Below are positions 33,724 through 42,731 of a DNA stretch of 64,000 nucleotides, piece by piece. Source of the stretch: Fibrobacter sp. UWB10 (GTDB lineage: Bacteria > Fibrobacterota > Fibrobacteria > Fibrobacterales > Fibrobacteraceae); NCBI RefSeq assembly GCF_900182935.1, contig NZ_FXUE01000001.1, forward strand, positions 186,001-250,000. The letters are read 5' to 3'. The notes beneath the pieces were generated by a model. It was not told the DNA's origin. It ran no database searches and was given only the letters and a program-made list of their open reading frames with translations. Every line of letters begins with the position of its first letter. Within the stretch, counting starts at the first letter, position 1. Position numbers and translations under genes: made by a program.

Positions 33724-34368
33724 TTAACATCTGCTATTAAGAATTCCGTAGTCGCGGCCTTCCACCGGAATCACCAACTGCAACTTCGAAAGCACATCGA
33801 TATGCTTGTCGAATTCGGCCTTAAAGTCTTCGCCGAGTTCTTCTTCGTCATCGTGATTCAAATTGTAGGCAATGTAGCTGCCGTCCGGGAAAATCGAAAT
33901 GCAGCAATCCCACGTAATGTCGCCTTCCTGTTCTTCTTCGTCGTCTTCGCGGTCCTTGCTTTCAAGCATCAGCATCGGGCGCGGTGCCGGAATCGCTTCG
34001 GCGTGGCCGTTTTCGAAGATAAAGTAGTTGCGGCTTACCAGTTCGTGTTCCAGCGCCATCGTCGAAGGCGTACGTTCGAACTCGTTGCGGAGTCTGCGGA
34101 TATTTCCCAAGTCGTCTTCATACGGATCCTGGAAATCCTGCGGCAGCACGATCTGGTAGTAGTCAAATTCCTTACCGCTCCTGGCGTAGGTATCCTGCCA
34201 TTCCTGCGGCGGTTCCGGACGTAACGTCAAGAAGTCCTCGAATGCATCCAAAATATCCGAAAGGCGGGAATCCCACGGTTCGTTTTTCTGGTTCTGCACC
34301 AGTTCCATGAAATTCTTCAGGCGTTCTTCGCCCGAGATTTCCTTCATTTCTTCATTTTCGTCTGCCAT
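33724..34368 (-). CDS. Acidic cytoplasmic protein of unknown function
   Basis: A 214-residue protein with no signal peptide or membrane segment. It is very acidic, with runs such as REDDEEEQEGD and HDDEEELGED, and has a Trp/Pro patch RPEPPQEWQDTY. The ATG at 34368 lies two bases after the stop of the aspartoacylase gene, so the two are probably cotranscribed. I recognise no family. A conserved-looking core ISIFPDGSYIAYNLNHD suggests a folded beta segment. Confidence 0.6.
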   Translation of the reverse strand: MADENEEMKEISGEERLKNFMELVQNQKNEPWDSRLSDILDAFEDFLTLRPEPPQEWQDTYARSGKEFDYYQIVLPQDFQDPYEDDLGNIRRLRNEFERTPSTMALEHELVSRNYFIFENGHAEAIPAPRPMLMLESKDREDDEEEQEGDITWDCCISIFPDGSYIAYNLNHDDEEELGEDFKAEFDKHIDVLSKLQLVIPVEGRDYGILNSRC

Positions 34369-34370
34369 AC

Positions 34371-35267
34371 TTACCACTCCTCCACTGTTTTCTTGGTGAG
34401 GCTCATCGCGATATCCTTTTCGTAGTACGCAGGCTCGCTAATGAAAATCGGATACACCGGGCTTTCGCCATGGTACAAAATATCTTCGCCATCGAATGTG
34501 CGGAACAACTTGTCGCCGTCATTGAGTTCGCGATAATCCTTGCCCAGCAATTCCGGGTGAATCATCGCTTGAATTGCTCCACCGCCCTGCGGCTTGGGGT
34601 AACCCAGATCCTTAAACTGCGTATAGACATCTACCTTAATCGGCGGGCGTTTTTGCAATTCGCCGCGGTTCCATTCCTCGGCCAATTCCAGGTAGCGTTT
34701 CACCAGGCGTTCCGATTCCTCGAAAATCGCGGCATCCAGCGTTCCATGCTGTTGCGGGCCGATCTCAATACACACATCCGCCTTCGCCACCGTTCCAAAA
34801 TACGGCGAAGCAGAGCGTTCTTCCGGCTGGTAATAAATCCAGGCATTCTTGAATTCCTGAGTCAACACCGCCGAGGCGCGCATCGTAAACGGGTCTCGCG
34901 TCGACAGAATCAAGCAATAGCCCATATTCGAACCCGTGTTGTGCACATCCAGAATCAAATCCGTCTTGGTAGCATCTCCCTTCGGGCCGTACAAAGCATT
35001 CAGTTCCTTAGCGCGGCGGAATTCATACAGCCGCGAATAAACCGTCACATCCAAACAAGTCTGCGAAAAGGCGCGATTCAAGTCATGATCGCGATAGCGG
35101 CGATTCAAACGCACCGCCTCAGGATTCGAAAGCACCAAATCGACCTTGGCGCTACAAAGCGAACTGTAACATTCGGGGTGTTCCATCCATTTCTGGACCA
35201 AGCGCACGCCCGTCCGTTCGTTACCATGGGTTCCCCCGGCAACGACAATGGTATTAATCAAACTCAT
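34371..35267 (-). CDS. Aspartoacylase-like (ASPA/AstE, M14-type) amidohydrolase
   Basis: A 298-residue zinc enzyme. The N-terminal GGTHGNERTG supplies His and Glu ligands, DVHNT the second His, and DLNRAF and IEIGPQQHG the substrate-binding and catalytic residues. The pattern fits vertebrate-type aspartoacylase, which releases aspartate from N-acetylaspartate; related enzymes act on other N-acyl amino acids. The ATG is 12 nt after TATATT, with no ribosome-binding site. An acidic protein of unknown function follows in the same transcript. Confidence 0.8.
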   Translation of the reverse strand: MSLINTIVVAGGTHGNERTGVRLVQKWMEHPECYSSLCSAKVDLVLSNPEAVRLNRRYRDHDLNRAFSQTCLDVTVYSRLYEFRRAKELNALYGPKGDATKTDLILDVHNTGSNMGYCLILSTRDPFTMRASAVLTQEFKNAWIYYQPEERSASPYFGTVAKADVCIEIGPQQHGTLDAAIFEESERLVKRYLELAEEWNRGELQKRPPIKVDVYTQFKDLGYPKPQGGGAIQAMIHPELLGKDYRELNDGDKLFRTFDGEDILYHGESPVYPIFISEPAYYEKDIAMSLTKKTVEEW

Positions 35268-35273
35268 ACTGTA

Positions 35274-35279
35274 AATATA
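35274..35279 (-). promoter_or_regulatory. -10 element TATATT of the aspartoacylase gene, leaderless spacing
   Basis: It starts 12 nt before the ATG on the minus strand. Confidence 0.55.
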
Positions 35280-35336
35280 GCAAAAGCCTCTAATTTCGTT
35301 AAATATCTATATTTAAAGTCCCCCAAAGGACTTATT

Positions 35337-35873
35337 ATGCACAAATTTATTCTTCTCGTTTTCGCCATCGCATTGGCCATGATTACAACCGGATGCTCTG
35401 CATCGTACCATCACACGTTTCTGAACCCATCGCCCAAAACGCTGTATCCGCAATCGCGAATTCTTTTGGTCACCCCAGCCAACGGAACATACGGCAGCAT
35501 CGTCTACGAGACTTCGGGTACAGATGTCATCCAAGCTCTTTCCAAGGAACTGCAGCGTTACACCAGCGCCATTTCGATTATTCCGGTTCCCGTAACAATC
35601 GATCAAATTCTCGACAAGGATCTTGAGCAATTTGACTATGTGATCATTCCGTACATTATGCATTGGGAAGACCGTGCCACAGGTTGGTCCTTCATTCCGG
35701 ACCGTATCGAGGTCCGCTTCGAGATTTTCAACAACCAGCGTCAGCTTATAGACACCTATCTCATTAACGGTCAAAGCGCACGCATCGTTTGGGTCAGCAG
35801 GCAGCCCGACTCGCTACTTCCCAGACCAATTCGTATCATGCTGCAAGAACTTTTCGGCAACGTCCTGCAATAA
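35337..35873 (+). CDS. DUF4823-like lipoprotein
   Basis: A 178-residue lipoprotein: signal peptide MHKFILLVFAIALAMITT with lipobox TTGC. The mature part has SRILLVTPANGTYGSIVYETSG and FDYVIIPYIMHWEDRATGWS, which resemble DUF4823 proteins. An AAAGGA site precedes the ATG; the open frame upstream runs antisense to the aspartoacylase gene and is not used. TATATT at 35310 may be the promoter, giving a normal leader here. Confidence 0.65.
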   Translation: MHKFILLVFAIALAMITTGCSASYHHTFLNPSPKTLYPQSRILLVTPANGTYGSIVYETSGTDVIQALSKELQRYTSAISIIPVPVTIDQILDKDLEQFDYVIIPYIMHWEDRATGWSFIPDRIEVRFEIFNNQRQLIDTYLINGQSARIVWVSRQPDSLLPRPIRIMLQELFGNVLQ

Positions 35874-36003
35874 CCCATTTTCAAGTTGGATTTACACCTC
35901 ATTTACCTTCCTGAACCCGACTTTCGACTCCTTACTTTTCTAAATTTACCCCCGTATTTTATTGTACAGTAAAAACAAGGGATTTATCCCACAGGAAAAC
36001 ACT

Positions 36004-37578
36004 ATGAAAAAGATCAAGTTCCAGGATACCTCGTTCCGCGATGGTTTCCAGTCTATTTTCGGTGCTCGTGTCTTCGCTAAGGACTTTATGCCCGCTGTCG
36101 AAGCAGCCGTCAAGGCCGGCATCACCCACTTTGAAGCTGGTGGCGGCGCCCGTTTCCAGGCCCTGTACCAGAACTGCGGCGAAGACGCTTTCGACATGAT
36201 GGACGAATTCCGCCGCGTTGTAGGCCCGAACATCCGCCTGCAGACCCTCGCCCGCGGTATTAACGTGGTGGCCCTCGCTCCGCAGCCGCGCGATATGATC
36301 AAGCTCCATGCCGACATGTTCAAGAAGCACGGCATGACCCGTATTCGTAACTTCGACGCCTTGAACGACGTCAACAACCTCATTTACTCCGGTAAGTGCA
36401 TCACCGACGCCGGTCTGGAACACGAAGTCGTCGTGACCATGATGGAACTTCCTCCGGGATGCGACCTCAACGCCGCTCACAACCCGGAATTCTACGAACG
36501 CATCCTCCGCAACATTTTGGACGCAGGCGTTCCGTTCGCTTCCGTTTGCTTCAAGGACGCTTCTGGTACCACGAACCCGACTAAGGTTTATGAAACCTTC
36601 AAGCGCGCCCGTAAGCTCCTCGGCGACAAGGTCGAACTCCGCATTCATAGCCATGATACCTGCGGTACCGGTGTGGCCCAGTACAAGGCTGCTATCGAAG
36701 GTGGCGCTGATGGCGTTGACCTCGGCCGCAAGCCGCTTTCCGGCGGTACGGCTCAGCCCGACCTGTTCTCCATGTTCCACGCCCTCAAGGGTACGGACTA
36801 CAAGCTCGCCCTCGGTGAAGACAGCATCGTCGACGATCACATTCCGGAACTCATGGAAGCCAACAACGTCGCCGTTGAATGCCTCAAGGACTACAACTTC
36901 CCGCCTGAAGCCCGTCAGATTACGACCGACGTGATCTTCAGCCCCATGCCGGGTGGCGCTCTTACCGCCAACACCCTCATGATGCGTGAAACCAAGACCT
37001 TCCACCTGTTCCCGAAGGTTATCGAGAACATGAGTGAATGCGTCCGCCGCGGTGGCTTTGCTTCTTCCGTGACGCCGGTTTCTCAGTTCTACTTCCAGCA
37101 GGCTTACATGAACACCTTGAACCAGGCTGCAGGCCGCGGTACGTGGTTCAAGATGACCGAAGGCTACGGCAAGATGCTCCTCGGTTACCAGGGTAAGACT
37201 CCTTGCGAACCGGATCCGGAACTCGTGAAGATCGCTGCCGACCAGTTCAACATGAAGCCGTTCAAGGAAGCCTATCCGGGCGTCCAGTGCGCAGAAGAAA
37301 TTCTCGAACCGGGCATTCCGAAGGCCAAGGCTCTCCTCGAAGAAAATGGTCTGCCGGTTACCGACGAAACCATCTTCATCACGGGCTGCCTCCAGACGAA
37401 GGCTGGCAACAAGGGTATCGAATTCCTCAAGGGCAACCGCCACATTGGCGTGCCGAAGAAGGACCCGAACGCTGCTCCGGCAGTGGACACCAAGAACATG
37501 AAGGCCGGCGCCGCAAGCACCTACCGTATCGCTCTTGGCAACCAGAGCTGGGACGTGCAGGTTCAGACCCTCAAGTAA
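36004..37578 (+). CDS. Carboxyltransferase subunit (pyruvate carboxylase B / oxaloacetate decarboxylase alpha / transcarboxylase 5S type)
   Basis: A 524-residue TIM-barrel carboxyltransferase. It has the opening DTSFRDGFQS, the carboxylated-lysine segment VCFKDASGTTNP, the metal-binding HSHDTCG and the GVDLGRKPLSGGTAQPD motif. Such subunits move CO2 between biotin and pyruvate/oxaloacetate, or serve in methylmalonyl-CoA transcarboxylase, which suits a succinate-producing anaerobe. The protein stops after IALGNQSWDVQVQTLK, just where a biotinyl domain would begin, so the biotin carrier must be separate. Codon usage suggests high expression. The ATG at 36004 fits the family start. Confidence 0.82.
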   Translation: MKKIKFQDTSFRDGFQSIFGARVFAKDFMPAVEAAVKAGITHFEAGGGARFQALYQNCGEDAFDMMDEFRRVVGPNIRLQTLARGINVVALAPQPRDMIKLHADMFKKHGMTRIRNFDALNDVNNLIYSGKCITDAGLEHEVVVTMMELPPGCDLNAAHNPEFYERILRNILDAGVPFASVCFKDASGTTNPTKVYETFKRARKLLGDKVELRIHSHDTCGTGVAQYKAAIEGGADGVDLGRKPLSGGTAQPDLFSMFHALKGTDYKLALGEDSIVDDHIPELMEANNVAVECLKDYNFPPEARQITTDVIFSPMPGGALTANTLMMRETKTFHLFPKVIENMSECVRRGGFASSVTPVSQFYFQQAYMNTLNQAAGRGTWFKMTEGYGKMLLGYQGKTPCEPDPELVKIAADQFNMKPFKEAYPGVQCAEEILEPGIPKAKALLEENGLPVTDETIFITGCLQTKAGNKGIEFLKGNRHIGVPKKDPNAAPAVDTKNMKAGAASTYRIALGNQSWDVQVQTLK

Positions 37579-37619
37579 TTTGTTGCGGCAATCGCCGTTC
37601 TACAAACAAATTAGAAAGA

Positions 37620-37646
37620 GCCGTGGTTCAATCCACGGCTTTTTTA
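37620..37646 (+). terminator. Terminator of the carboxyltransferase gene
   Basis: GCCGTGG-TTCAAT-CCACGGC followed by TTTTTTA. Confidence 0.9.
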
Positions 37647-37650
37647 TTTC

Positions 37651-37683
37651 GCCCCAGTTTAACAACTGGGGCTTGTTGCTCAC
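37651..37683. repeat. Hairpin plus CTTGTTGCTCAC, unit 1
   Basis: GCCCCAGTT-TAAC-AACTGGGGC is followed directly by CTTGTTGCTCAC. The same 12-base tail follows a different hairpin at 37745. Confidence 0.55.
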
Positions 37684-37690
37684 GGGAGAC

Positions 37691-37739
37691 CGCTCGGCTC
37701 TTATGCTAGACGGGGACTCCGTCTTCGCCTCGCTCTCGC
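37691..37739 (-). repeat. Intergenic hairpin element, copy C
   Basis: On the minus strand: GCGAGAGCGAGGCGA, then hairpin (AGACGG-AGTCC-CCGTCT), then CATAAGAGCCGAGC. It shares its flanks with copies at 8479 and 33643. The nearby GAGCCGAGCGGTCTC is also found at 23251, at the end of the TPR lipoprotein gene. Confidence 0.55.
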
Positions 37740-37744
37740 AACCA

Positions 37745-37776
37745 CGCCTAGTTAATACTAGGCGCTTGTTGCTCAC
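37745..37776. repeat. Hairpin plus CTTGTTGCTCAC, unit 2
   Basis: CGCCTAGT-TAAT-ACTAGGCG followed by CTTGTTGCTCAC, as in unit 1. Confidence 0.55.
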
Positions 37777-37783
37777 AAGCAAA

Positions 37784-37808
37784 AGTTCCCGGCAAAATGC
37801 CGGGAACT
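37784..37808 (-). terminator. Hairpin after the lipoprotein gene
   Basis: AGTTCCCGGCA-AAA-TGCCGGGAACT, 11-bp stem; on the minus strand it is followed by TTTGCTTG, so it probably terminates the gene ending at 37839. Confidence 0.7.
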
Positions 37809-37838
37809 TCTGTTTTGCTTTTTTACGGGAGTTTATTA

Positions 37839-38648
37839 CTAGAATACGAACTGTTTGCCGACAAACAGGGTCAACTCCATCAAGTTTCCGTAAGCCGCTC
37901 CACCGAAGAATCCACTCGGGTGCGTATAAGTCCACTTGATAGAAGATGTCCAATCATCGATATCGCCTTTATAGAAAATATCCATTTCAGCAACCAAGTT
38001 ACCATATTGACCTTGACGCCCTAAATACGAGCCAAGCCATACAGAAGAAACAACTCCGACACCATTGTTTTTGTCAACGTTATCGACAAGATTGTCTTCA
38101 CCTAGTTTTTCTCGCATATCATCGTAGTCAGAACCGCCCTGGAACATCTGAACGCCCGCAGCGGCACCGAAAATGGCATAGCCGACATTGAAATCAGCAC
38201 CCACAAGGACACGTTCCTGCACATTCCAGAAGCTATAGCTATCCGAGCCTTCATCTGATTTTAGCCAATCAGCATACTTTTGATCGAACGAATTGCTTTT
38301 ATCGCAGTCGCTGTTTTTGTCGCAACCAAACTGGAGCGAACCTCCAAAAGCGCCCACAGCTACATTCGCAAAAAGTGGAGAAAGCTTTCCACCCAAGCGA
38401 TAGGTAACACCCACATTTCCACCGCCCGCATTCAAGTCTTCTACATTGTAGGCATTACCCGTATGCCCGTAAAAGCCCGATGCAGCCAGCGAAATCTCTT
38501 GCGAGGCACTATCAGGATTCGCCCGATGCGTCAAGGGTGCAGGCATAAGCGTTGCGCCCATGGATCGTGCAGTTGGTTGAAGACACCCAGTAAGCGCAAT
38601 CGCCATAACAGACAACCCCGCCAGCGGAATCATTTTTTTCATCATCAT
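37839..38648 (-). CDS. Lipoprotein with beta-barrel-like body, unknown function
   Basis: About 269 residues. The signal peptide has lipobox LTGC. The body has Gly-rich alternating strands (GGGNVGVTYRLGG, VAVGAFGGSLQFGC, FNVGYAIFGAAAGVQMF) and ends in Phe, suggesting a small outer-membrane barrel despite the lipid anchor. Two cysteines in FGCDKNSDCDK could form a disulfide loop. The start is the first of three consecutive ATG codons after AGGAG. No family recognised. Confidence 0.6.
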   Translation of the reverse strand: MMMKKMIPLAGLSVMAIALTGCLQPTARSMGATLMPAPLTHRANPDSASQEISLAASGFYGHTGNAYNVEDLNAGGGNVGVTYRLGGKLSPLFANVAVGAFGGSLQFGCDKNSDCDKSNSFDQKYADWLKSDEGSDSYSFWNVQERVLVGADFNVGYAIFGAAAGVQMFQGGSDYDDMREKLGEDNLVDNVDKNNGVGVVSSVWLGSYLGRQGQYGNLVAEMDIFYKGDIDDWTSSIKWTYTHPSGFFGGAAYGNLMELTLFVGKQFVF

Positions 38649-38722
38649 GGTTTCTCCTAAAAACGCGGCATGAACAACCCCATACCGCAAAGAAAAATAA
38701 GATTATCGCCTAAAATTCGGCC

Positions 38723-41245
38723 CTATTTTGCAAAAATTCTGTACACAGAACAAACCTCATCCGTTTTCACGCTGGCAAAGACCAATCTAGATGCAATTTT
38801 GCGATGATTGTGCGTAATTTTGGCATCGACGATGTCCGAAAGCGGGATTTCTTTCACCAAGAAATTTCCATCGACATAAGCGTTGTTACGCAGCAATTCT
38901 ATTCCATGGGAATAGGAATCGAAATAAACTCCTGTTCCCTGACATGTGCCGGGCCAATAATAGACTAGCAACTTATTATAGGAATCTAGACTCTTTTCTC
39001 CGTTTAGATTCAAATAAGCGCCTTGATTGTATTTTTGATAATGCAGTGAAACCCCAGAACCCAGCGCATCACTATACGGCTTTACAGAAACCGCCGAAGT
39101 CCACGGAACAAATTGATAGGAGCTCGGATAAAGATTTTCGCTAACAGATTCATATTTCTTGTCAGAATTTTCAATTGTTCGAGTCAAAACAGGGTTAGAA
39201 ACCGTTACATTGCCACCATCTGAATTCAGGACCAAACGAATCCAGCGATAATTCTTGAGGGAACCCTCACCAGCAGGGAGTTTCCAATATATACGATGTT
39301 TTTTCCCATCTATAGCAACACTCTTTTCTTGCAATTGCAACTGAGTATTGCTTGCCAAAGATTTAAGCAACAGAACTTCAGCCTTCACCCAAGAGCCCTT
39401 CGAGCTGTTAACCGTAAATTCAACTTCAAAAGAAGCTCCTTCCGGCAAATCACTTCCATTATTAAAAGAGGCCACCTTATGCCATCCGGCGGGCACATCA
39501 AATGTCACCTTTTTATCTTGTTCTGTCGCATCTGCATTGTAATCATAACGGCTATAGGCAAAAGATTTCTTTTGAACGTAACCGCTAGTCTTCAAGAATG
39601 CAGGCATTTTCGACTGGTCGATGCAATCCGTTCCCGGCGCAAAATACCAAGACAAGTTTTGATTGCGGAATTCCTTGCTCGTTGAATCATAGTCAAAATT
39701 TGCAAGTTCACAAAGAACTCGCCACATATCGACTTGCAAGCCCGCAATAACAGACGTATCCGCCTTCATATTCTCGCTAGGCAATTCAATATGCCTGCCG
39801 CTAATGGCTTCATTATAGCGCGGGTGCGTTGCATCTACCGCATAAACCGCATCACCCGAGCTTTTTGTTCCAGGCAGCATAAACGGAAAACCGGAATGAC
39901 TTTGAGTAAAAGCGCAATTATCCTTCATGGCAAGCGTCCCATTGCAATTCAAATCCATGGCACTTGCCGTCGGAATAAAGGTGCTATTCTTTTGTATCAG
40001 GGTATCTTCATCCCAACTCGTTTCCAATTCAACAGGGAAAATCGCAATATTTTTAGTCATTCCCGTCGGCATTGCATCAAGCATTCCTTCGCGCAAGCCC
40101 TTGTACATGGTTTCAGCAAAGGGATACGTGCTGCCCTGAATAAAATCATACGTAGCAGGCTCTACAGGAGTATCTTCTACGATATCCCCCGGGAACTGAT
40201 ATATTCTATTCTTGGCAATTTCCTTTTTGCCATCGGTATAAGAATAAAGCTTACTTTCTGCACGGCCATACGTACCGCCCAACTTATCCGCATGCCTATT
40301 CAGCACAAAATAGGTATCGGAATGCACAGGAATATTTCCTTTTAATTGTCCTTGGGCAACAAGTATTGCAGGGAATCCCTTATATTCGGCAGCCTTGCGA
40401 TATTCACCAAAAAGGAATCGTTTCGTAGACGTGTCTACTTCATACTTGTAATCTGTACATTTATCATCAATACACTTTTTCTGATGCAGTAATAATCCGC
40501 TTGCCCCCGGGCCTTCAATCAAATCCTTGAAAGCTTCCGCCTCGGCAGAGCCTCCTTCTTCAGCCCAGAAATTAATGGTATAATAAAGGGACAGCGGCAT
40601 AACGGCACCCTGATGCGGCGAATCCAAAGACGCATACAAACGAATGGGTGCATCCGTTTTCTTATTTCGCTTGCTATCGTACAAATACGCCGCATAACGC
40701 CCTAAAATACCGCCTTGGCTTACACCAAGCACGACAAATCCATCGGTCAGCTTATTTTCAAAGCCAAAAAGAGTATTCGAATTCATAATACGCAAAACAC
40801 TCGCAAGCGTTTGCGCATTTTCTTCCAAAGACCTTGTCACCGATTCCTGAAGCTTCACAAGAACAGGCGTATAGCCCAATTCTACAAGCGGATCTACAAT
40901 ACCAAAACGCTCCACTTCGTCTTGCATATCACTTAAAGTCCGCCTTTCGTCTGTACCAAGGTAAATTCCATCAATAATTAAAAAGGGGCGGACTAGATTA
41001 AAATTGTACTTTTGCGATTCGTCAACCTGAGGGTTCAAAACTCTCGCGCCCGCCACCATCTGCGAAAGCGTACACGATTCCCCCGCCGCATCTAGATGCG
41101 ACATCACATGCGAATTCAGTTTTACAATGCATAGGTTATCGGCGCTACGATTTTTGTCCTTAGCGAAGAACAAATCCATGTATTCTCGTGCCGCAGAAAA
41201 CGATGCGCAAACCAACAAAGCTAAAATAAACGACAAAGATTTCAT
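38723..41245 (-). CDS. Secreted alpha/beta-hydrolase (lipase-like) multidomain protein
   Basis: An 840-residue secreted protein with signal peptide MKSLSFILALLVCASFSAA. Residues about 70-420 look like an alpha/beta hydrolase: nucleophile elbow GVSQGG followed by ILGRYAAYL and, further on, LDSPHQGAVMP, as in lipases and PGAP1-like esterases. The C-terminal half is beta-rich and resembles carbohydrate-binding or CIA30-like modules (KVTFDVPAGWHKVASF; YRWIRLVLNSDGGNVTV). It could be an esterase acting on lipids or on acylated polysaccharide. Its ATG overlaps the stop of the upstream secreted gene by one base, so translation is coupled. Composition is richer in A+T than average. Confidence 0.6.
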   Translation of the reverse strand: MKSLSFILALLVCASFSAAREYMDLFFAKDKNRSADNLCIVKLNSHVMSHLDAAGESCTLSQMVAGARVLNPQVDESQKYNFNLVRPFLIIDGIYLGTDERRTLSDMQDEVERFGIVDPLVELGYTPVLVKLQESVTRSLEENAQTLASVLRIMNSNTLFGFENKLTDGFVVLGVSQGGILGRYAAYLYDSKRNKKTDAPIRLYASLDSPHQGAVMPLSLYYTINFWAEEGGSAEAEAFKDLIEGPGASGLLLHQKKCIDDKCTDYKYEVDTSTKRFLFGEYRKAAEYKGFPAILVAQGQLKGNIPVHSDTYFVLNRHADKLGGTYGRAESKLYSYTDGKKEIAKNRIYQFPGDIVEDTPVEPATYDFIQGSTYPFAETMYKGLREGMLDAMPTGMTKNIAIFPVELETSWDEDTLIQKNSTFIPTASAMDLNCNGTLAMKDNCAFTQSHSGFPFMLPGTKSSGDAVYAVDATHPRYNEAISGRHIELPSENMKADTSVIAGLQVDMWRVLCELANFDYDSTSKEFRNQNLSWYFAPGTDCIDQSKMPAFLKTSGYVQKKSFAYSRYDYNADATEQDKKVTFDVPAGWHKVASFNNGSDLPEGASFEVEFTVNSSKGSWVKAEVLLLKSLASNTQLQLQEKSVAIDGKKHRIYWKLPAGEGSLKNYRWIRLVLNSDGGNVTVSNPVLTRTIENSDKKYESVSENLYPSSYQFVPWTSAVSVKPYSDALGSGVSLHYQKYNQGAYLNLNGEKSLDSYNKLLVYYWPGTCQGTGVYFDSYSHGIELLRNNAYVDGNFLVKEIPLSDIVDAKITHNHRKIASRLVFASVKTDEVCSVYRIFAK

Positions 41246-42507
41246 TACTTTACCTCCACGAATAAAGTTTGGTTAATGGTTACGCCGCCTTCGGAAAGTC
41301 GAACTTTTATTGACTGCACACCAGCCGAGCTAAATTCAATCAGCATTTCGGATTTCGGTTCTAGCGTTTGCCATTTATTCTTCGTATAGACTTCTACCGT
41401 CGGCAACGAATTTCTATTCGTGCATATAAAATAGGGGTCATAGAAAATCTTGAGCATCGACCCGCGCACACTTGCCGAAGGCAGACCCGTCTGCAAAATC
41501 CGGGCATTCATCATTTGTGAGCTATTGCATGCACTGTCAGAACACACGCGGTAAACGTAATCCACATTGCCAATCAGCAAGGGCATCTCGCGATTATCCC
41601 TTTCTGCGGCACGTTCATTCGCTTCGTAGAACAGTCCCTTCGGATTAGCAATCACGCTATCGCGCAGACGATTCCGATCAACGAAATACATGTTGCGGAA
41701 CCAGCCGTTGCGAGACTTTTGCGGAGTCAAATCAGTCCGAGTCAGGAATTCTTCAATCAGTCGATGTTCCTGTTCGCTCAGCACAAAATCTGCCCGAGTA
41801 GAATCCGCCAATTTTCGGCGTTTTTCATCGGAATACGCCGCCGAAGTCTTAGGTGCAGGCGTACTCAAGAATTTGCCTTCGCGGTATGGAGTTTTCGGGT
41901 CCAAATCGCTATACGGATATACATCTTTTTCAGCATCGCCGGCCAATGTTTCCGACACGGCGCAACTAAGCGACACATCATCAATAAAGAGTGTCGTGTA
42001 TTGGCGCGCAGGCACATCAAAGAGTCCCACGCCAATATGCGCAATTTTTTTGGCAGAATTGCCGACAAGTTCTGCCACTGGGACCTTCAGCGAATGCGTC
42101 TTGTCCGCATCAAGATCAAAGAATTTGATACCGCTATTGCCGAAATCGCCTACCAGCCAAATACCGAACTTGCTTTTCTGCGTAGCACGCACCTTCAAGA
42201 GCACGTTCCCGGATTGGACGGTTATGGGTAACTTATTCAGCGTCAAAAGCCCCGTCCAATCCCCCGCCTTGCCTTTCATACCAGACAAGCGGATATAAGG
42301 CGGGGTAAGCGCCTCCCTTTCGCCCGGGTTCATTTCGCCCCAATTAGCGCGCCATTCCGGCGCTTCCGGGAACGTCATGTTCGTCGTTTCCATTTTACCT
42401 GCTTCGCCATTTTTATACAGCGAAACATCATTACAGACTTGTGCAAAACTTGAAAGAGACAATACAGTCCCAATCAAGGCTGCACACCTTGACATCCTAT
42501 TTTTCAT
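41245..42507 (-). CDS. Secreted protein with CBM-like domain, unknown function
   Basis: A 420-residue protein with a signal peptide. Residues about 25-190 form a jelly-roll-like module (GKAGDWTGLLTLNKLPITVQSGNVLLKVRATQKSKFGIW; TTLFIDDVSLSC) resembling carbohydrate-binding modules. The rest has charged helical parts and a C-terminal beta domain (VRLSEGGVTINQTLFVEVK). No catalytic motif. It is followed without a gap by the lipase-like gene, suggesting the two products act together outside the cell. GGAGG precedes the ATG. Confidence 0.55.
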   Translation of the reverse strand: MKNRMSRCAALIGTVLSLSSFAQVCNDVSLYKNGEAGKMETTNMTFPEAPEWRANWGEMNPGEREALTPPYIRLSGMKGKAGDWTGLLTLNKLPITVQSGNVLLKVRATQKSKFGIWLVGDFGNSGIKFFDLDADKTHSLKVPVAELVGNSAKKIAHIGVGLFDVPARQYTTLFIDDVSLSCAVSETLAGDAEKDVYPYSDLDPKTPYREGKFLSTPAPKTSAAYSDEKRRKLADSTRADFVLSEQEHRLIEEFLTRTDLTPQKSRNGWFRNMYFVDRNRLRDSVIANPKGLFYEANERAAERDNREMPLLIGNVDYVYRVCSDSACNSSQMMNARILQTGLPSASVRGSMLKIFYDPYFICTNRNSLPTVEVYTKNKWQTLEPKSEMLIEFSSAGVQSIKVRLSEGGVTINQTLFVEVK

Positions 42508-42601
42508 AGGACCTCCATTTTTAAAAGATGTTTGTTGAACTCCCTAGCATTCGCTAGACAGGATATAAAAAGCCATATAAAAACAAAGCATTAAACAGGA
42601 T

Positions 42602-42633
42602 AAAAAAATACACCTGTGGCTAACAGATGTATC
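42602..42633 (-). terminator. Terminator of the sensor kinase gene
   Basis: On the minus strand ATACATCTGT-TAGCC-ACAGGTGTAT (one T-G pair) followed by seven T. Confidence 0.8.
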
Positions 42634-42731
42634 TAAAAAACTATTTAATTGCTCCGAACCGAATTATAGATAAACAAATTTTTATTGTAAAGACGTCGTT
42701 CGGAATTTTTCAAAAAAAGTGTATACAGCGT

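Noticed and set aside
34470-35336. Upstream extension of the DUF4823-like gene across the aspartoacylase gene
   Set aside because: The lipoprotein signal peptide and AAAGGA site place the start at 35337; the extension is antisense to a real enzyme.
37640-37840. CRISPR-like array
   Set aside because: Hairpins with a repeated 12-base tail occur only twice and the spacing is irregular; no cas genes are in the window.
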